Part shown: positions 1 to 7,992 of the stretch, piece after piece
How the letters are laid out: every line of letters begins with the position of its first letter
Numbering within the stretch: the stretch's first letter is position 1
NCBI GenBank assembly: GCA_944333305.1
Contig: CALVKV010000172.1
Span: 1 to 10,248, forward strand
DNA length: 10,248 nucleotides
Direction: 5' to 3'
Source: an uncultured Bacilli bacterium
Lineage (GTDB): Bacteria; Bacillota_I; Bacilli_A; RF39; UBA660
The notes under the pieces: generated by a model
What the model saw: the letters and a program-made list of their open reading frames with translations, nothing else
Databases searched by the model: none
Told to the model about the DNA's origin: nothing
Position numbers and translations under genes: made by a program

Positions 1-326
1 GGGTCGGTTTCGGCGTCCAGCGGGTCATTGACAGCGGCCTCAATGTCAGGGCTTTGGGGGTGGATCAGGCTTTCGATCTCAAAATCTTTGGAATTGTATC
101 CGGCGTTTTCCAGTGTCTCGCGGGTCAACTTTCCAATATCCGGCATGACCGCGGTGCTGATCTCGCCTGCCAGAACAATGTGGCCTTTGGTTGCCAGAAC
201 CTCGCAGGCCACCCGGGCATTGCGGTCGAGAGCCAAGCATCCGTCCAGCACCGCGTCGGCGATCTGGTCACAGAGTTTGTCGGGGTGGCCAGCGGTCACC
301 GATTCGGCGGAATAAAAATGGGTCAT
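1..326 (-). CDS. metK: S-adenosylmethionine synthetase, N-terminal part (cut by window edge)
   Basis: The first 108 codons of a methionine adenosyltransferase, which makes S-adenosylmethionine from ATP and methionine in the cytoplasm. The translation starts MTHFYSAESVTAGHPDK and carries the family's N-terminal signatures in order: the SES-like segment with the ATP-contacting Glu (here AESV), GHPDK with its conserved His and Asp, CDQIADAVLD, ARVACE, GEIST and QSPDI. The match to known MetK N-termini is strong. Full-length MetK is about 390 residues, so roughly 280 residues lie beyond the left edge. The start is supported by AAAGGAG (334-340) seven bases before the ATG. A 10-bp hairpin lies upstream and separates it from the DUF3846 gene. 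Its place beside a DNA methyltransferase and mobile-element-type genes suggests an accessory copy that feeds SAM to the methylase. That it is a second copy rather than the host's only metK cannot be decided from this window. Confidence 0.93.
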   Translation of the reverse strand, partial: MTHFYSAESVTAGHPDKLCDQIADAVLDGCLALDRNARVACEVLATKGHIVLAGEISTAVMPDIGKLTRETLENAGYNSKDFEIESLIHPQSPDIEAAVNDPLDAETD

Positions 327-333
327 AGAATTT

Positions 334-340
334 CTCCTTT
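334..340 (-). promoter_or_regulatory. Ribosome binding site of metK
   Basis: Reads AAAGGAG on the minus strand, seven bases before the ATG at 326. It fixes the metK start, which is otherwise known only from the partial gene. Confidence 0.8.
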
Positions 341-352
341 ATAATAAATGTA

Positions 353-376
353 GGGCGCAGCCGCCTGGCTGCGCCC
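353..376 (-). terminator. Hairpin between the DUF3846 gene and metK
   Basis: A perfect 10-bp stem (353-362 with 367-376, GGGCGCAGCC pairing GGCTGCGCCC) with a 4-base loop. On the minus strand it is followed by TACATTTATTAT, which is T-rich but not a clean T run, and then directly by the metK ribosome binding site. It could be a weak intrinsic terminator after the DUF3846 gene, or a leader hairpin or attenuator for metK. Confidence 0.6.
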
Positions 377-390
377 CTGGTGTTGGTGCA

Positions 391-846
391 TTATCTGGAC
401 GGTCCGTCTTTGTGATCGGGATGGTTCGGTCCGTTCTCACCTTGTACTTTTTCCATGAATTGCTCATAGCGTTTCGGTGTGCAAGGTACGCAAAGGATGC
501 CGGTTGGCGTGTCACGAATAATCTCCGGCCGCCGGAAACGTGCGAGATATCGCTCGACCTGTTTCTCGGTCAAACTGCAAAAATCTTCGCCGCCATCGCC
601 GCAGATGAAGAAGGTACCGAACACCATGTCCTCATATTCGGGCAATGCCCGGTTCGGTTCCAGCGGGATAATCTTGCCTTCGTCATTGAGGATCAGGCAG
701 GCCTTATCCTCCGGCCAGGGGCAAATGGCGTCGATCAGGCCGCCCACCACCGCCTGTTCAGCCTCCAGCGTGTTGTCAATCTCGGCTTCGCGGGCATATT
801 TGCCCGGCTCCACAATGACAACGCGCATCTTGGCAGGTTTACTCAT
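391..846 (-). CDS. DUF3846 domain protein
   Basis: A 151-residue cytoplasmic protein of the DUF3846 type, a family of unknown function common on conjugative elements and phages of Firmicutes. Family-like blocks seen: an N-terminal RVVIVEPGK strand, EAEIDNTLEAEQAVVGG, an acidic LNDEGKIIPLEPNRALP segment, GTFFICGDGGEDFCSLT, and a C-terminal helix (RYEQFMEKVQ) followed by a polar tail. The ATG at 846 is chosen over a longer open frame reaching 939, because the extra residues only mirror the upstream gene and because GGAG lies about eight bases before this ATG. Its start overlaps the stop of the giant surface protein gene by 8 nt (ATGAGTAA), which suggests translational coupling. The function is not known. 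Family assignment rests on remembered consensus, not a search. Confidence 0.85.
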   Translation of the reverse strand: MSKPAKMRVVIVEPGKYAREAEIDNTLEAEQAVVGGLIDAICPWPEDKACLILNDEGKIIPLEPNRALPEYEDMVFGTFFICGDGGEDFCSLTEKQVERYLARFRRPEIIRDTPTGILCVPCTPKRYEQFMEKVQGENGPNHPDHKDGPSR

Positions 847-3800
847 TGGTATTCTCCGGGTCATCCCGCGGTTCGAGCTGCGGGTCGTTTTCTTCTTGCA
901 GCCGGTTTCCGCGGCGGCGAATTGCCAACAGAACCACAAAGCCAGTGGCGGCCAGTGCGGTCACAATCACGATTGCCAGCAGCGGTGTGCTGTCCCCGGT
1001 CTGCGGAACATGGAAGACGGGAGCCGGCGTAGGCGTGGCCGTGACCGTAACGGTCGTGGTGGGTGTGGGCGTCGGGGCGGGCTGCGGCTTGGCCGTATCG
1101 ACCATTGTCACAGACGCGCCGTCCACCTTGTGCCAGCTGTCGGCAGAGGTCGCACGGATGTACACTGTAATGCGGCCATCTTCATCCTGTTCCACCTTGA
1201 ACTGGATGTCCGTGGCAACCAGATAGCCATCCGGCGCGGCGTCCTCATGCAGGATGTAGACAAACTCGTTATCTGCATCCGAGTAACGGATCGCACCGTC
1301 CTGTTCCTCGGCATCAGGTTCCAGAATGGGCAGTGCGTGCGGCGTTTCCTCGCTCACCCAGCTGTCGATGGGGTCACCCTCCAGCGTGGTGATGGTCAGC
1401 TCCGCACCGGGCAGTTCCTTGCCGCCGACATCGGTCTTGTGGATGGTCAGTCTGTCCAGCGGCTGGTCGGCCTGGGTGGCGGCGACCACCTGCCAAGCTG
1501 TTTGCGGGCCGGGATAAGCAAAGCTGACCGCAATGGGCGTCGGGTCGAGCAGGTAGCCGTCAGGACTGGTGATTTCAACAATCTGATAGTTGCCGCTGTT
1601 GTAGCGGGCGTTCCAGACGCCGTCTGCCGGCTTGGTCTCACCGTCCGCGTAGGCTTCGCCGCGGATGGGCACGTCCACATCGAACCAGGCAAAGCCGGTG
1701 TCATCGGTTGGGCTGCTGGTGGCGAGTAGGGTTCCGGCATCGGCCAGCTTGTTGCCGTTTACGTCATAGATCGCGTCCACCGTGTAGAGTTCATACACGG
1801 CCCCGGCCAGCGGCTGGCTGGTTTCTGCGTCCTGCTTGTGGATGCCGATGCCAATTTTGTCCACGAGATTCCCCGGCGTCTCAGGCACGGGAAGCACACG
1901 GGCGTTCTCGAACACGATGGTGCCGGGCAGATTGCCCAATTCATCCTCGGTTGCGTTGGGCACATTGACGATGCCGTAGCTGTAGGTTTCATCGCCGTCC
2001 TGGGTATAGTCTACAATGTTCTGTGCAAGCACTACATCATTGCTTTGGTCATTCCAGCCAAAAGTCACGGTGTAGGTTTGGTCAGTCAACACAAAGCCGT
2101 AGGGGGCCTGCACCTCGGTGATGTCGTAGGAACCCAGCGGCAGCGTGATCGTCACTTCACCAGTCGTGCCGTCGTGGGAAACGGTCAGGAAATCGTAGGT
2201 GGCAGGCGTGCGGGTGGGGCTGAACTTCACTTCATCCACCTGACCTTCTTTGCCGGTGGTCACGGTGGCGACCAGGTCGCCATCGGCATACCACAGCGTG
2301 CCCTGACGGTCGCCGGTGGCAATGTCACCATGGGCACGGATCTCGTAGGTTGCCCCGGCCAGGTTTGCCTGTTCGTAGATAAACTGGCCATCCTCGTAGC
2401 CGGTCAGGACGTTGCCGACCTTGCGGATGGTAAGCTGGCCCAGGGTCTCATGGTTGCTGTATTCTTCGGTGATGATGTAGTCGTCCATGTCATCGGTGGC
2501 GTTGCCCTCCACCTGCCAGACGCGCTCGGACGTGAGTTCAAAGACTACGTTGTAAGCCGTGTCGTTGAAGAAGCCTTCGGGGCCTTCGACTTCTACAACG
2601 CGATAGCGGCCAAGCGGCAGCTTTTCGGATGTTTTCAGCAGGCCGTTTTCATCGGTATAGAAGGTATCGGTTTTGGCGGTGGCGCTACCGGAATCCGGGT
2701 CGGGCATTTCAATGAGTTCTTCCGTCCCGTCATCCAGAATGCGATAAATCTGGAACGCGGTGTCGGCGATTTTGACCGGCTTGCCGGTTTCAGCGTCGAT
2801 CTTGATGAGCTGCAAGTAGCCTTCCAATTCCTCGTTCAGCACATTGTAGGTCATGTAAGAATTGCTGGGTGTAGTCACGCTGCCGTCCGGCTGGCACATG
2901 ACGCTTTGCGGTGCACTGCTGTCCACAGTCACCACAAACGGGTCGCACTGGAATACATCCTGCGGCACCGTGGTTTCCACCACCAGATACTGGCCATACG
3001 GCAGGCCGGTCACGCGGATAACACCTTCCTCGTTGGTGAACAGTTCAGACAGGCGGTATTCGTTGGTGTTCTGAGTGGGCACCCAGCCATTACCCTGGCC
3101 GTTGGCAAAGTCGTAGGCCGCGGTCAATGTCGCGTTATATTCTTCCACCAGTGCCTGGTCAAACTCATACATCCGGGCAACTGCCGCGCCCTCGCCGCTG
3201 AAATCGTACTTCGGGGTATCGTTGTCGTAGCTGTCCTTGCGGTAAGCGTCCAGGATGGATTGCACATTGTAGCTGCCGTCCGGGTTGCGGGTGAACTGGT
3301 CCGTTTTGGAGAGCTCCCACACACGGTAGACTGTGAAGCCCGCGCCCTCCAGTTTGGGGGCAGGCGTGCCGGGGCCGGTGGTGCTGACAACCTTCTGGAT
3401 GGAGAAGCCAGATTTCAGCACCGCGTCTTTGGAGCCGTCCGTTTCGCGGATAACATACTGATTTTCGCTGCCGTAGGTCAGGGTCTCGTAGTGGTTGATC
3501 TCGTCGCAGAGATACCCTTCGGCATAGCTGAGGTAATAGCCATCGTAGGTCTTGACACCGGTCAACGCACGAGCTTCCGCCACCGCCGAATACTGGTTGC
3601 GGTAGATATAGTCGGTGTACTCGCCGTTCTCGGTGGCCAGGAGCTGTGTCTCGCCGGTGGGCTGCAAGGTCTTGTCCAGTGCGGGGTACTGGCCCGTTAC
3701 ATAGAAATGCCCGTCGGTATCCACAGGCAGCACAATTCCCGTGGCGCGTTCCACCAGGTAATATTTGCCCAAGTACAGATTGCTGAATGCCAACACGCCA

Positions 3801-6800
3801 TCTTTAATTTCAGCGCTGGCGACAAGGTGGTCTTTTTCCAGTACCGGCAAATAATCCGTATCCCACCCGCCGTTGGTCAACACAGTGGTGTGCCAAATGG
3901 GACTGCCGTTGGCATCCACGATCTTACTGTAATCTACCGTGCCGGTGACGCCATCCGGGTGCTGAATATCTTCGGCGGCATACAGGTCGTACACCGCCCC
4001 CTCGATGCTGGCGGTGCCATGCAAAGCGGTGTCACTACCTTCTACGGCCTGGTCTAAATCGGCTTTGGTCAGCAGGATCTCCCCGATCACGCGGTCATTG
4101 GTAAACTTGCCGCTGACCGGGGTGCTGGTGTAGGTATCTTCATTGTTCGCCAGGCCGGTGCCGTCGGTTGTATAGACACGGGTGGCATCCTGCGGCGCGT
4201 CATACAGCGAAACCGTGACGGTGTTGCCCTCCGGCGTGCGCAGCAGGGCGTCCCCGTTGTCGGCGGTGCCGATGGCGGCGTTGTAGTCGGTATTGGACAG
4301 GACAATGACCGAGCCGTCATTGTCCTTGAAGATGGTGAACGCATAGGCGCGTTTGCCCTTCACCTGTCCGGCCGTGCCGGGCTGGGAGATGTCCGTCCAG
4401 TCGCCATAGTAACCTTCCGGGGCGCGAGTCTCGACGATTAAGAAACGACCTGCATTGCGCTGGGTGTAATAGAGGGTACGGTCAGCCGGGCTGCTGGTCG
4501 CGTAACTGCTGCCGTTGGCAACGGAGTATGTACCATCCTCATTGCGGACAACGGAGTATTGGTTGTACCCGCCGAACGGGATGTACATCCCCGCCACGAC
4601 ATCCCACTCGAACACGGCAAACTCGGCGTCTGCCGCGATAGGCTGGTGCGTCTCGCTGTCGATCTTGGCGATGTTGACCTGCACAGACCACTCATCGTTG
4701 TGGATGGTGACATCAGTGCTGCCGTCTGCCGGCACAGAGATCTGCTGTTCACTGCCGGTACTGCCCGTGTAGGCGTCAAAGCCATGCGGCACCGAAGTTT
4801 CGCGTACTGTGAACGTAATATTTGCCAACTGGCTGCGTGCTGATGCAATCGCCGCATCCACGGCTGCCTGGGCCTCGCCCTGCAAACGGCTGACCGCCGC
4901 GCTCTGGGCGGCGCTGGCTGCCGCGTTGGCTTCCTCCTGGGACGAATATGGCCCCACATTGCCGCTGTCGCTGCCGCTGGTCTTGCTGACCGAGTAGTGC
5001 ATCGTCCAGCTGGCCGAGGCATTGCCGCCGGTGGTTTGGTAGGTATCGTCCATGACGTGGCCGCCGGTGGTCACCGTTTGGCTGCCGGCAGGCGTCAGGC
5101 TCCAGCTTCCGCCGTCGATGGTTCCGCTGGTGGCCGAGGGCGTGACCTCAAAGGTGGCTTCGTCGATCGTCTCGCCGGTAACAAGGCCAATCTTGCGAAG
5201 ATTCAACCCATAGCTCAGATCCAGCGAGCCGCGGGCTGTTTGGGGTCCGGCCGACCAGGAAGCGTAATAGTCCGGCGTGGTCTCCGGAATATCCGGGTTG
5301 GTGCTGCCGGTGGGCGGGCCAATCAGGGCGACCGTCTGCCAGTTCATACCGGCAGGCGGAACGTAAATGTAGGAGTAATAGTCGCTGTCTGCCTGGTAGG
5401 TGGTCACGCCGTTGGCCAGCCGCGCCGCGGATTCTCGGTAGATCTGCCCTGCAACGCTGTCAGGGTAATGCTGCATGATCCACAACTGCAGATCATCGTA
5501 GTAGGTGTAGGCGGTTTGGGCGGTCTCATCGGATTCCCCGTCCAGGCTAAAGGTGGAAGCGGAAATTTCCCCTTCGTGCTGCACCATCAGCAGCCCCAGC
5601 GACAGCTGGTCCAGCCCGCCCCAGATGTTGATCTGGTTGGCATAGTGGTCACCTGGAGTCAACTGCTCCGCCCCGATGATGGAAGTATGCGAATAGGTGT
5701 AGGTCGGGCAGCCGTTGGGGCTGCCCTGGGCACCGTGTGTGCAACAGTAGGCCTCTTGACCATTGAACCAGATCAACCAGGTGCCATTGACTTTTTGCAC
5801 CGACGTGATCTTGCCCGTCAGTACGTCCGGCACCGGGCGTTCCTCATAGGTGCTGACGGCCATGTCATTGCCCGGCGTCTTGTCCACGACAACGTCCAAT
5901 GTCTTGGCCATGCTGGTGCCATCCTCCGCTGTGTAGACCAGCTCAGCCGTGAAGTTTTCCTCGGCCCGCACATAGATGCCGGTCACGGCAGCGGAGGTCT
6001 CCACATAGGTCGCGTTCAGCACGCTGGCAGGGTCCTCCACCGTGGTCAGTTTGCCCTGGCTGTCCAGCGCCAGAACCGTGACATCTTCGGGCAGGAGCAC
6101 CTGGGTGGTGCTGTTGTTGGCGGGATATTCCACCTGCAGCATAATCGGCACGATGGCGTAGTCCTCGCCGCTCTCCACCGGCACTGTGACGGTCAGGCTG
6201 TCCGCGTTGAGGGCTTCGGCATCCATGCGGCCGGTGCTCTCATCGGTAAGCAGGCTTTCCTCCCACAGCGACAGGCCGATTTTGGTATCGCCGGTGGCAA
6301 TGGGCAACCCCATACTGCCGATATAGTTGCCGGTGGGCGCATCGGGCAGGTCGCCGTAGAGGACTTCGTAGATCTCATCGTCATCCGGCGGTGCGCCGGT
6401 GTCCTCGGGCAGTTCCGGCTGTTCCATCGCCAACTGCATCGAGGCGACCAGTGCGGCCAGGGCGGTGTAGGCAGCTTGGACTTCGTCGCCCTGCTGTTCC
6501 TCTTCGGGGATGGCGTAATACAGATCTTCGGCGGCATACACCGGCGCAGTCGCGGCGTCGGATGCCTCAATGGCTTTGTTCAATGCTTCTTCCAGCTCAG
6601 TGTTGCCCGGGTCTGCCTGCCAGGCGGCGCTGGCAATGGCCCACTGGCGCACAGCGGCCAGGATCGACTCCCGGTCCAGCGCATTGATAGCGTCAATGAA
6701 CGCCTGGGCCTCGGCACTGAGCGCCGTTTCGGGTGTAGCAGTCTCCGGCGTAGCCGCGGTGGAAACCGCTTGGGCTGCGTCGCCGTCAGGTGCGGCATTG

Positions 6801-6895
6801 GCTACCAGAGCAGTTGCACCGGTGCTCGTCAGCAGGCAGATTCCTGCCAGCAAGCCGGCGGCAAAGCGGTACAATTTTGGGTGTTTCCTATGCAT
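839..6895 (-). CDS. Giant SpaA-repeat, sortase-anchored surface protein (adhesin/pilin-like), 2018 aa
   Basis: Secreted cell-wall protein. Residues 1-35 form a signal peptide (basic HRKHPKLYR, hydrophobic core, ANA-A cleavage site). Residues about 45-165 are helical and Ala/Glu-rich. Residues about 355-530 contain AYCCTHG and LWIMQHY segments and resemble a thioester adhesion domain (tentative). Residues about 645-690 form an Ala-rich helical stretch. From about 740 to 1950 there are roughly seven SpaA/Cna-B-like repeats, each with a Lys-bearing first strand (NIAKIDSET, LIKIDAETG, LTIRKVG, GIHKQDAET, LTIHKTD) and most with a late Glu strand (LIVETRAPEG, RVVEVEGPEG, ITEVQAPYG, IVEITSPDG). These are the positions used for isopeptide bonds in this fold. 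A Pro/Thr-rich wall linker leads to VPQTG (1963-1967), a membrane helix, RRRGNR and an acidic 20-residue tail. No sortase is present in the window. The ATG at 6895, preceded by AAGGAG, is preferred over one at 6916, which would put seven residues before the signal peptide. Confidence 0.9.
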   Translation of the reverse strand: MHRKHPKLYRFAAGLLAGICLLTSTGATALVANAAPDGDAAQAVSTAATPETATPETALSAEAQAFIDAINALDRESILAAVRQWAIASAAWQADPGNTELEEALNKAIEASDAATAPVYAAEDLYYAIPEEEQQGDEVQAAYTALAALVASMQLAMEQPELPEDTGAPPDDDEIYEVLYGDLPDAPTGNYIGSMGLPIATGDTKIGLSLWEESLLTDESTGRMDAEALNADSLTVTVPVESGEDYAIVPIMLQVEYPANNSTTQVLLPEDVTVLALDSQGKLTTVEDPASVLNATYVETSAAVTGIYVRAEENFTAELVYTAEDGTSMAKTLDVVVDKTPGNDMAVSTYEERPVPDVLTGKITSVQKVNGTWLIWFNGQEAYCCTHGAQGSPNGCPTYTYSHTSIIGAEQLTPGDHYANQINIWGGLDQLSLGLLMVQHEGEISASTFSLDGESDETAQTAYTYYDDLQLWIMQHYPDSVAGQIYRESAARLANGVTTYQADSDYYSYIYVPPAGMNWQTVALIGPPTGSTNPDIPETTPDYYASWSAGPQTARGSLDLSYGLNLRKIGLVTGETIDEATFEVTPSATSGTIDGGSWSLTPAGSQTVTTGGHVMDDTYQTTGGNASASWTMHYSVSKTSGSDSGNVGPYSSQEEANAAASAAQSAAVSRLQGEAQAAVDAAIASARSQLANITFTVRETSVPHGFDAYTGSTGSEQQISVPADGSTDVTIHNDEWSVQVNIAKIDSETHQPIAADAEFAVFEWDVVAGMYIPFGGYNQYSVVRNEDGTYSVANGSSYATSSPADRTLYYTQRNAGRFLIVETRAPEGYYGDWTDISQPGTAGQVKGKRAYAFTIFKDNDGSVIVLSNTDYNAAIGTADNGDALLRTPEGNTVTVSLYDAPQDATRVYTTDGTGLANNEDTYTSTPVSGKFTNDRVIGEILLTKADLDQAVEGSDTALHGTASIEGAVYDLYAAEDIQHPDGVTGTVDYSKIVDANGSPIWHTTVLTNGGWDTDYLPVLEKDHLVASAEIKDGVLAFSNLYLGKYYLVERATGIVLPVDTDGHFYVTGQYPALDKTLQPTGETQLLATENGEYTDYIYRNQYSAVAEARALTGVKTYDGYYLSYAEGYLCDEINHYETLTYGSENQYVIRETDGSKDAVLKSGFSIQKVVSTTGPGTPAPKLEGAGFTVYRVWELSKTDQFTRNPDGSYNVQSILDAYRKDSYDNDTPKYDFSGEGAAVARMYEFDQALVEEYNATLTAAYDFANGQGNGWVPTQNTNEYRLSELFTNEEGVIRVTGLPYGQYLVVETTVPQDVFQCDPFVVTVDSSAPQSVMCQPDGSVTTPSNSYMTYNVLNEELEGYLQLIKIDAETGKPVKIADTAFQIYRILDDGTEELIEMPDPDSGSATAKTDTFYTDENGLLKTSEKLPLGRYRVVEVEGPEGFFNDTAYNVVFELTSERVWQVEGNATDDMDDYIITEEYSNHETLGQLTIRKVGNVLTGYEDGQFIYEQANLAGATYEIRAHGDIATGDRQGTLWYADGDLVATVTTGKEGQVDEVKFSPTRTPATYDFLTVSHDGTTGEVTITLPLGSYDITEVQAPYGFVLTDQTYTVTFGWNDQSNDVVLAQNIVDYTQDGDETYSYGIVNVPNATEDELGNLPGTIVFENARVLPVPETPGNLVDKIGIGIHKQDAETSQPLAGAVYELYTVDAIYDVNGNKLADAGTLLATSSPTDDTGFAWFDVDVPIRGEAYADGETKPADGVWNARYNSGNYQIVEITSPDGYLLDPTPIAVSFAYPGPQTAWQVVAATQADQPLDRLTIHKTDVGGKELPGAELTITTLEGDPIDSWVSEETPHALPILEPDAEEQDGAIRYSDADNEFVYILHEDAAPDGYLVATDIQFKVEQDEDGRITVYIRATSADSWHKVDGASVTMVDTAKPQPAPTPTPTTTVTVTATPTPAPVFHVPQTGDSTPLLAIVIVTALAATGFVVLLAIRRRGNRLQEENDPQLEPRDDPENTNE
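995..1009 (-). other. Sortase recognition motif VPQTG
   Basis: Encodes VPQTG, a variant of LPXTG, followed by a hydrophobic segment of about 20 residues (starting LLAIVIVTALAATG) and a basic RRRGNR stop-transfer. This is the classic cell-wall sorting signal, in which a sortase cuts between Thr and Gly. The 20-residue acidic tail after the basic stop is longer than usual for such proteins. Confidence 0.85.
1015..1090 (-). repeat. Low-complexity Pro/Thr/Val wall-spanning linker
   Basis: Short degenerate repeats encode alternating Pro, Thr, Val and Ala (PAPTPTPTTTVTVTATPTP). Such linkers typically carry surface proteins through the peptidoglycan just ahead of the sorting signal. Confidence 0.7.
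4825..4950 (-). other. Ala-rich helical insert inside the surface protein
   Basis: Encodes a segment beginning YSSQEEANAAASAAQSAAV and continuing through about 42 residues dominated by Ala, Gln, Glu and Ser, with no Pro or Gly-rich turns until its end. It is predicted by eye to be a long helix, within a protein that is otherwise strand-rich. It lies just before the first clear SpaA-like repeat. Confidence 0.5.
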
Positions 6896-6923
6896 ATAGC
6901 TTTCTCCTTGTCTCACAAAGGAA

Positions 6924-6953
6924 AAGCCCGCTGCATCTTTTCACAGCGGGCTT
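6924..6953 (-). terminator. Rho-independent terminator or leader hairpin before the surface protein gene
   Basis: A perfect 10-bp stem (AAGCCCGCTG at 6924-6933 pairing with CAGCGGGCTT at 6944-6953) around a 10-base loop. On the minus strand the stem runs into TTTTCC. It lies between the amidoligase stop and the ribosome binding site of the surface protein, so it can end amidoligase transcription or attenuate the next gene. Confidence 0.7.
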
Positions 6954-6996
6954 GGCGTTTCACTGGTTTGTTTTGTCCGATCAGGGTATCATCCTC

Positions 6997-7992
6997 CTAT
7001 CTGGCATCGCCGCCGCGGGTATGGCGGCGATGGTAGCTTTCATATTGGTTGCGGTCGCGCAGCCAGGCCGGGTCACCGGGCAGGCGCTTGAGCAGGTGCA
7101 TCCGCACATTTTTGTATTCGGGGCCGATGAGCCCCAGCCGGAGCAGGAAGGTGCGGAACGCAAACGCAGGGTTATCCCCTACCGGCGTCTTGCGGGCCAC
7201 AGTCTTTTCCAGGTTGATGGCCTGGGCGGACATGGCCAGTGCCAACGTGATGTCGGCGCGGACCTCCCCGGCGTGCAGCGTGCTCTCAAAGCAACGCCAT
7301 TCCACGGTGCCGTGGTAAAATACGGAATGCAGGTTGAGGGCGTAATAGCGTGACCAATTGTAATGGTCATGCGCACCGTCGCGCCCCTCGTACCAGGCGC
7401 GTCGCAGTTGCTCCATCGTAAGGCTCGGCGGCATATTGCGGATTACCTTCATCACATTTTCCCGCGACAGATGGCAATACTGTTCCACCCGTCGCTGCTG
7501 GGTCCCCACGGCCTTCAGGATCAGGTCTTCTTTGGAGTACATGATGGACAGCAGATTCCGCAGGCTGCGCGGTGTGTGCTTACTGGCATCAATGTGGACG
7601 TGCAGCCCGCAACTGGGAGCCACCACCGCCCCGGCATGGCGCAGCGCCCGCACGACTTCCTGCAATTTTTCCATCTCGGTGTACTCAAGTACAGGTGAGT
7701 TCAGCTCAACTTTGTAGGACGATTCGTTGGCCGGTTGCTGTCTCCGGCCAACGCGCCGGGTGGCCTGGATGCTGCCATCATAGACGAAGCGCCATTTCTT
7801 GCCGTCTGCGTCCTCCACTTCCCAGGGATCGTAGATACGGGATTCATGCGTTTGGCGGGCAAATGTACCGAACAGTGCGGCCACCGCTTCGGCTGACTGC
7901 TGCCGGGTGATGCCGGTCATCTCGATCTCACAGCCAAACTTCTGGTCCCGGAAATCAAGGGGCAGGGGCACCACCTCCCCGCAGTTCTGCAT
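6997..7992 (-). CDS. Putative amidoligase (glutamine synthetase-fold COOH-NH2 ligase, Amidoligase_2 type)
   Basis: A 331-residue cytoplasmic enzyme of the putative amidoligase group, ATP-dependent ligases predicted to join a carboxylate to an amine using a glutamine-synthetase-like fold. Visible family signatures: FGCEIEMTG (residues 19-27, metal/ATP-binding Glu pair), YDGSI (71-75), VELNSPVL (95-102), CGLHVHID (128-135), ALNLHS (218-223) and TVEWRCFEST (229-238, conserved Glu and Arg). The N-terminal ten or so residues are uncertain: the ATG at 7992 lies 38 nt inside the methyltransferase gene and has only a weak Shine-Dalgarno. GGGGAGG just downstream could serve a GTG or CTG start closer to the FGCEIE core. 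The substrate is unknown. In described neighbourhoods such ligases often sit with a gamma-glutamylcyclotransferase, which is not seen here. A terminator-like hairpin follows. Confidence 0.85.
   Translation of the reverse strand: MQNCGEVVPLPLDFRDQKFGCEIEMTGITRQQSAEAVAALFGTFARQTHESRIYDPWEVEDADGKKWRFVYDGSIQATRRVGRRQQPANESSYKVELNSPVLEYTEMEKLQEVVRALRHAGAVVAPSCGLHVHIDASKHTPRSLRNLLSIMYSKEDLILKAVGTQQRRVEQYCHLSRENVMKVIRNMPPSLTMEQLRRAWYEGRDGAHDHYNWSRYYALNLHSVFYHGTVEWRCFESTLHAGEVRADITLALAMSAQAINLEKTVARKTPVGDNPAFAFRTFLLRLGLIGPEYKNVRMHLLKRLPGDPAWLRDRNQYESYHRRHTRGGDAR

Noticed and set aside
479..1729. 416-codon open frame on the plus strand
   Set aside because: Antisense to DUF3846 and the surface protein C-terminus, with Arg/Gly-rich low-complexity content and no start signal.
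1838..4057. 739-codon open frame on the plus strand
   Set aside because: It lies wholly opposite the SpaA-repeat gene, has no ribosome binding site or recognisable domain, and its composition (His/Val/Gly-rich) is what the reverse of a GC-rich gene gives.
4997..7036. 679-codon open frame on the plus strand
   Set aside because: Antisense to the N-terminal half of the surface protein gene. It shows no domain and reads across the terminator hairpin. The sense frame has signal peptide, repeats and anchor.
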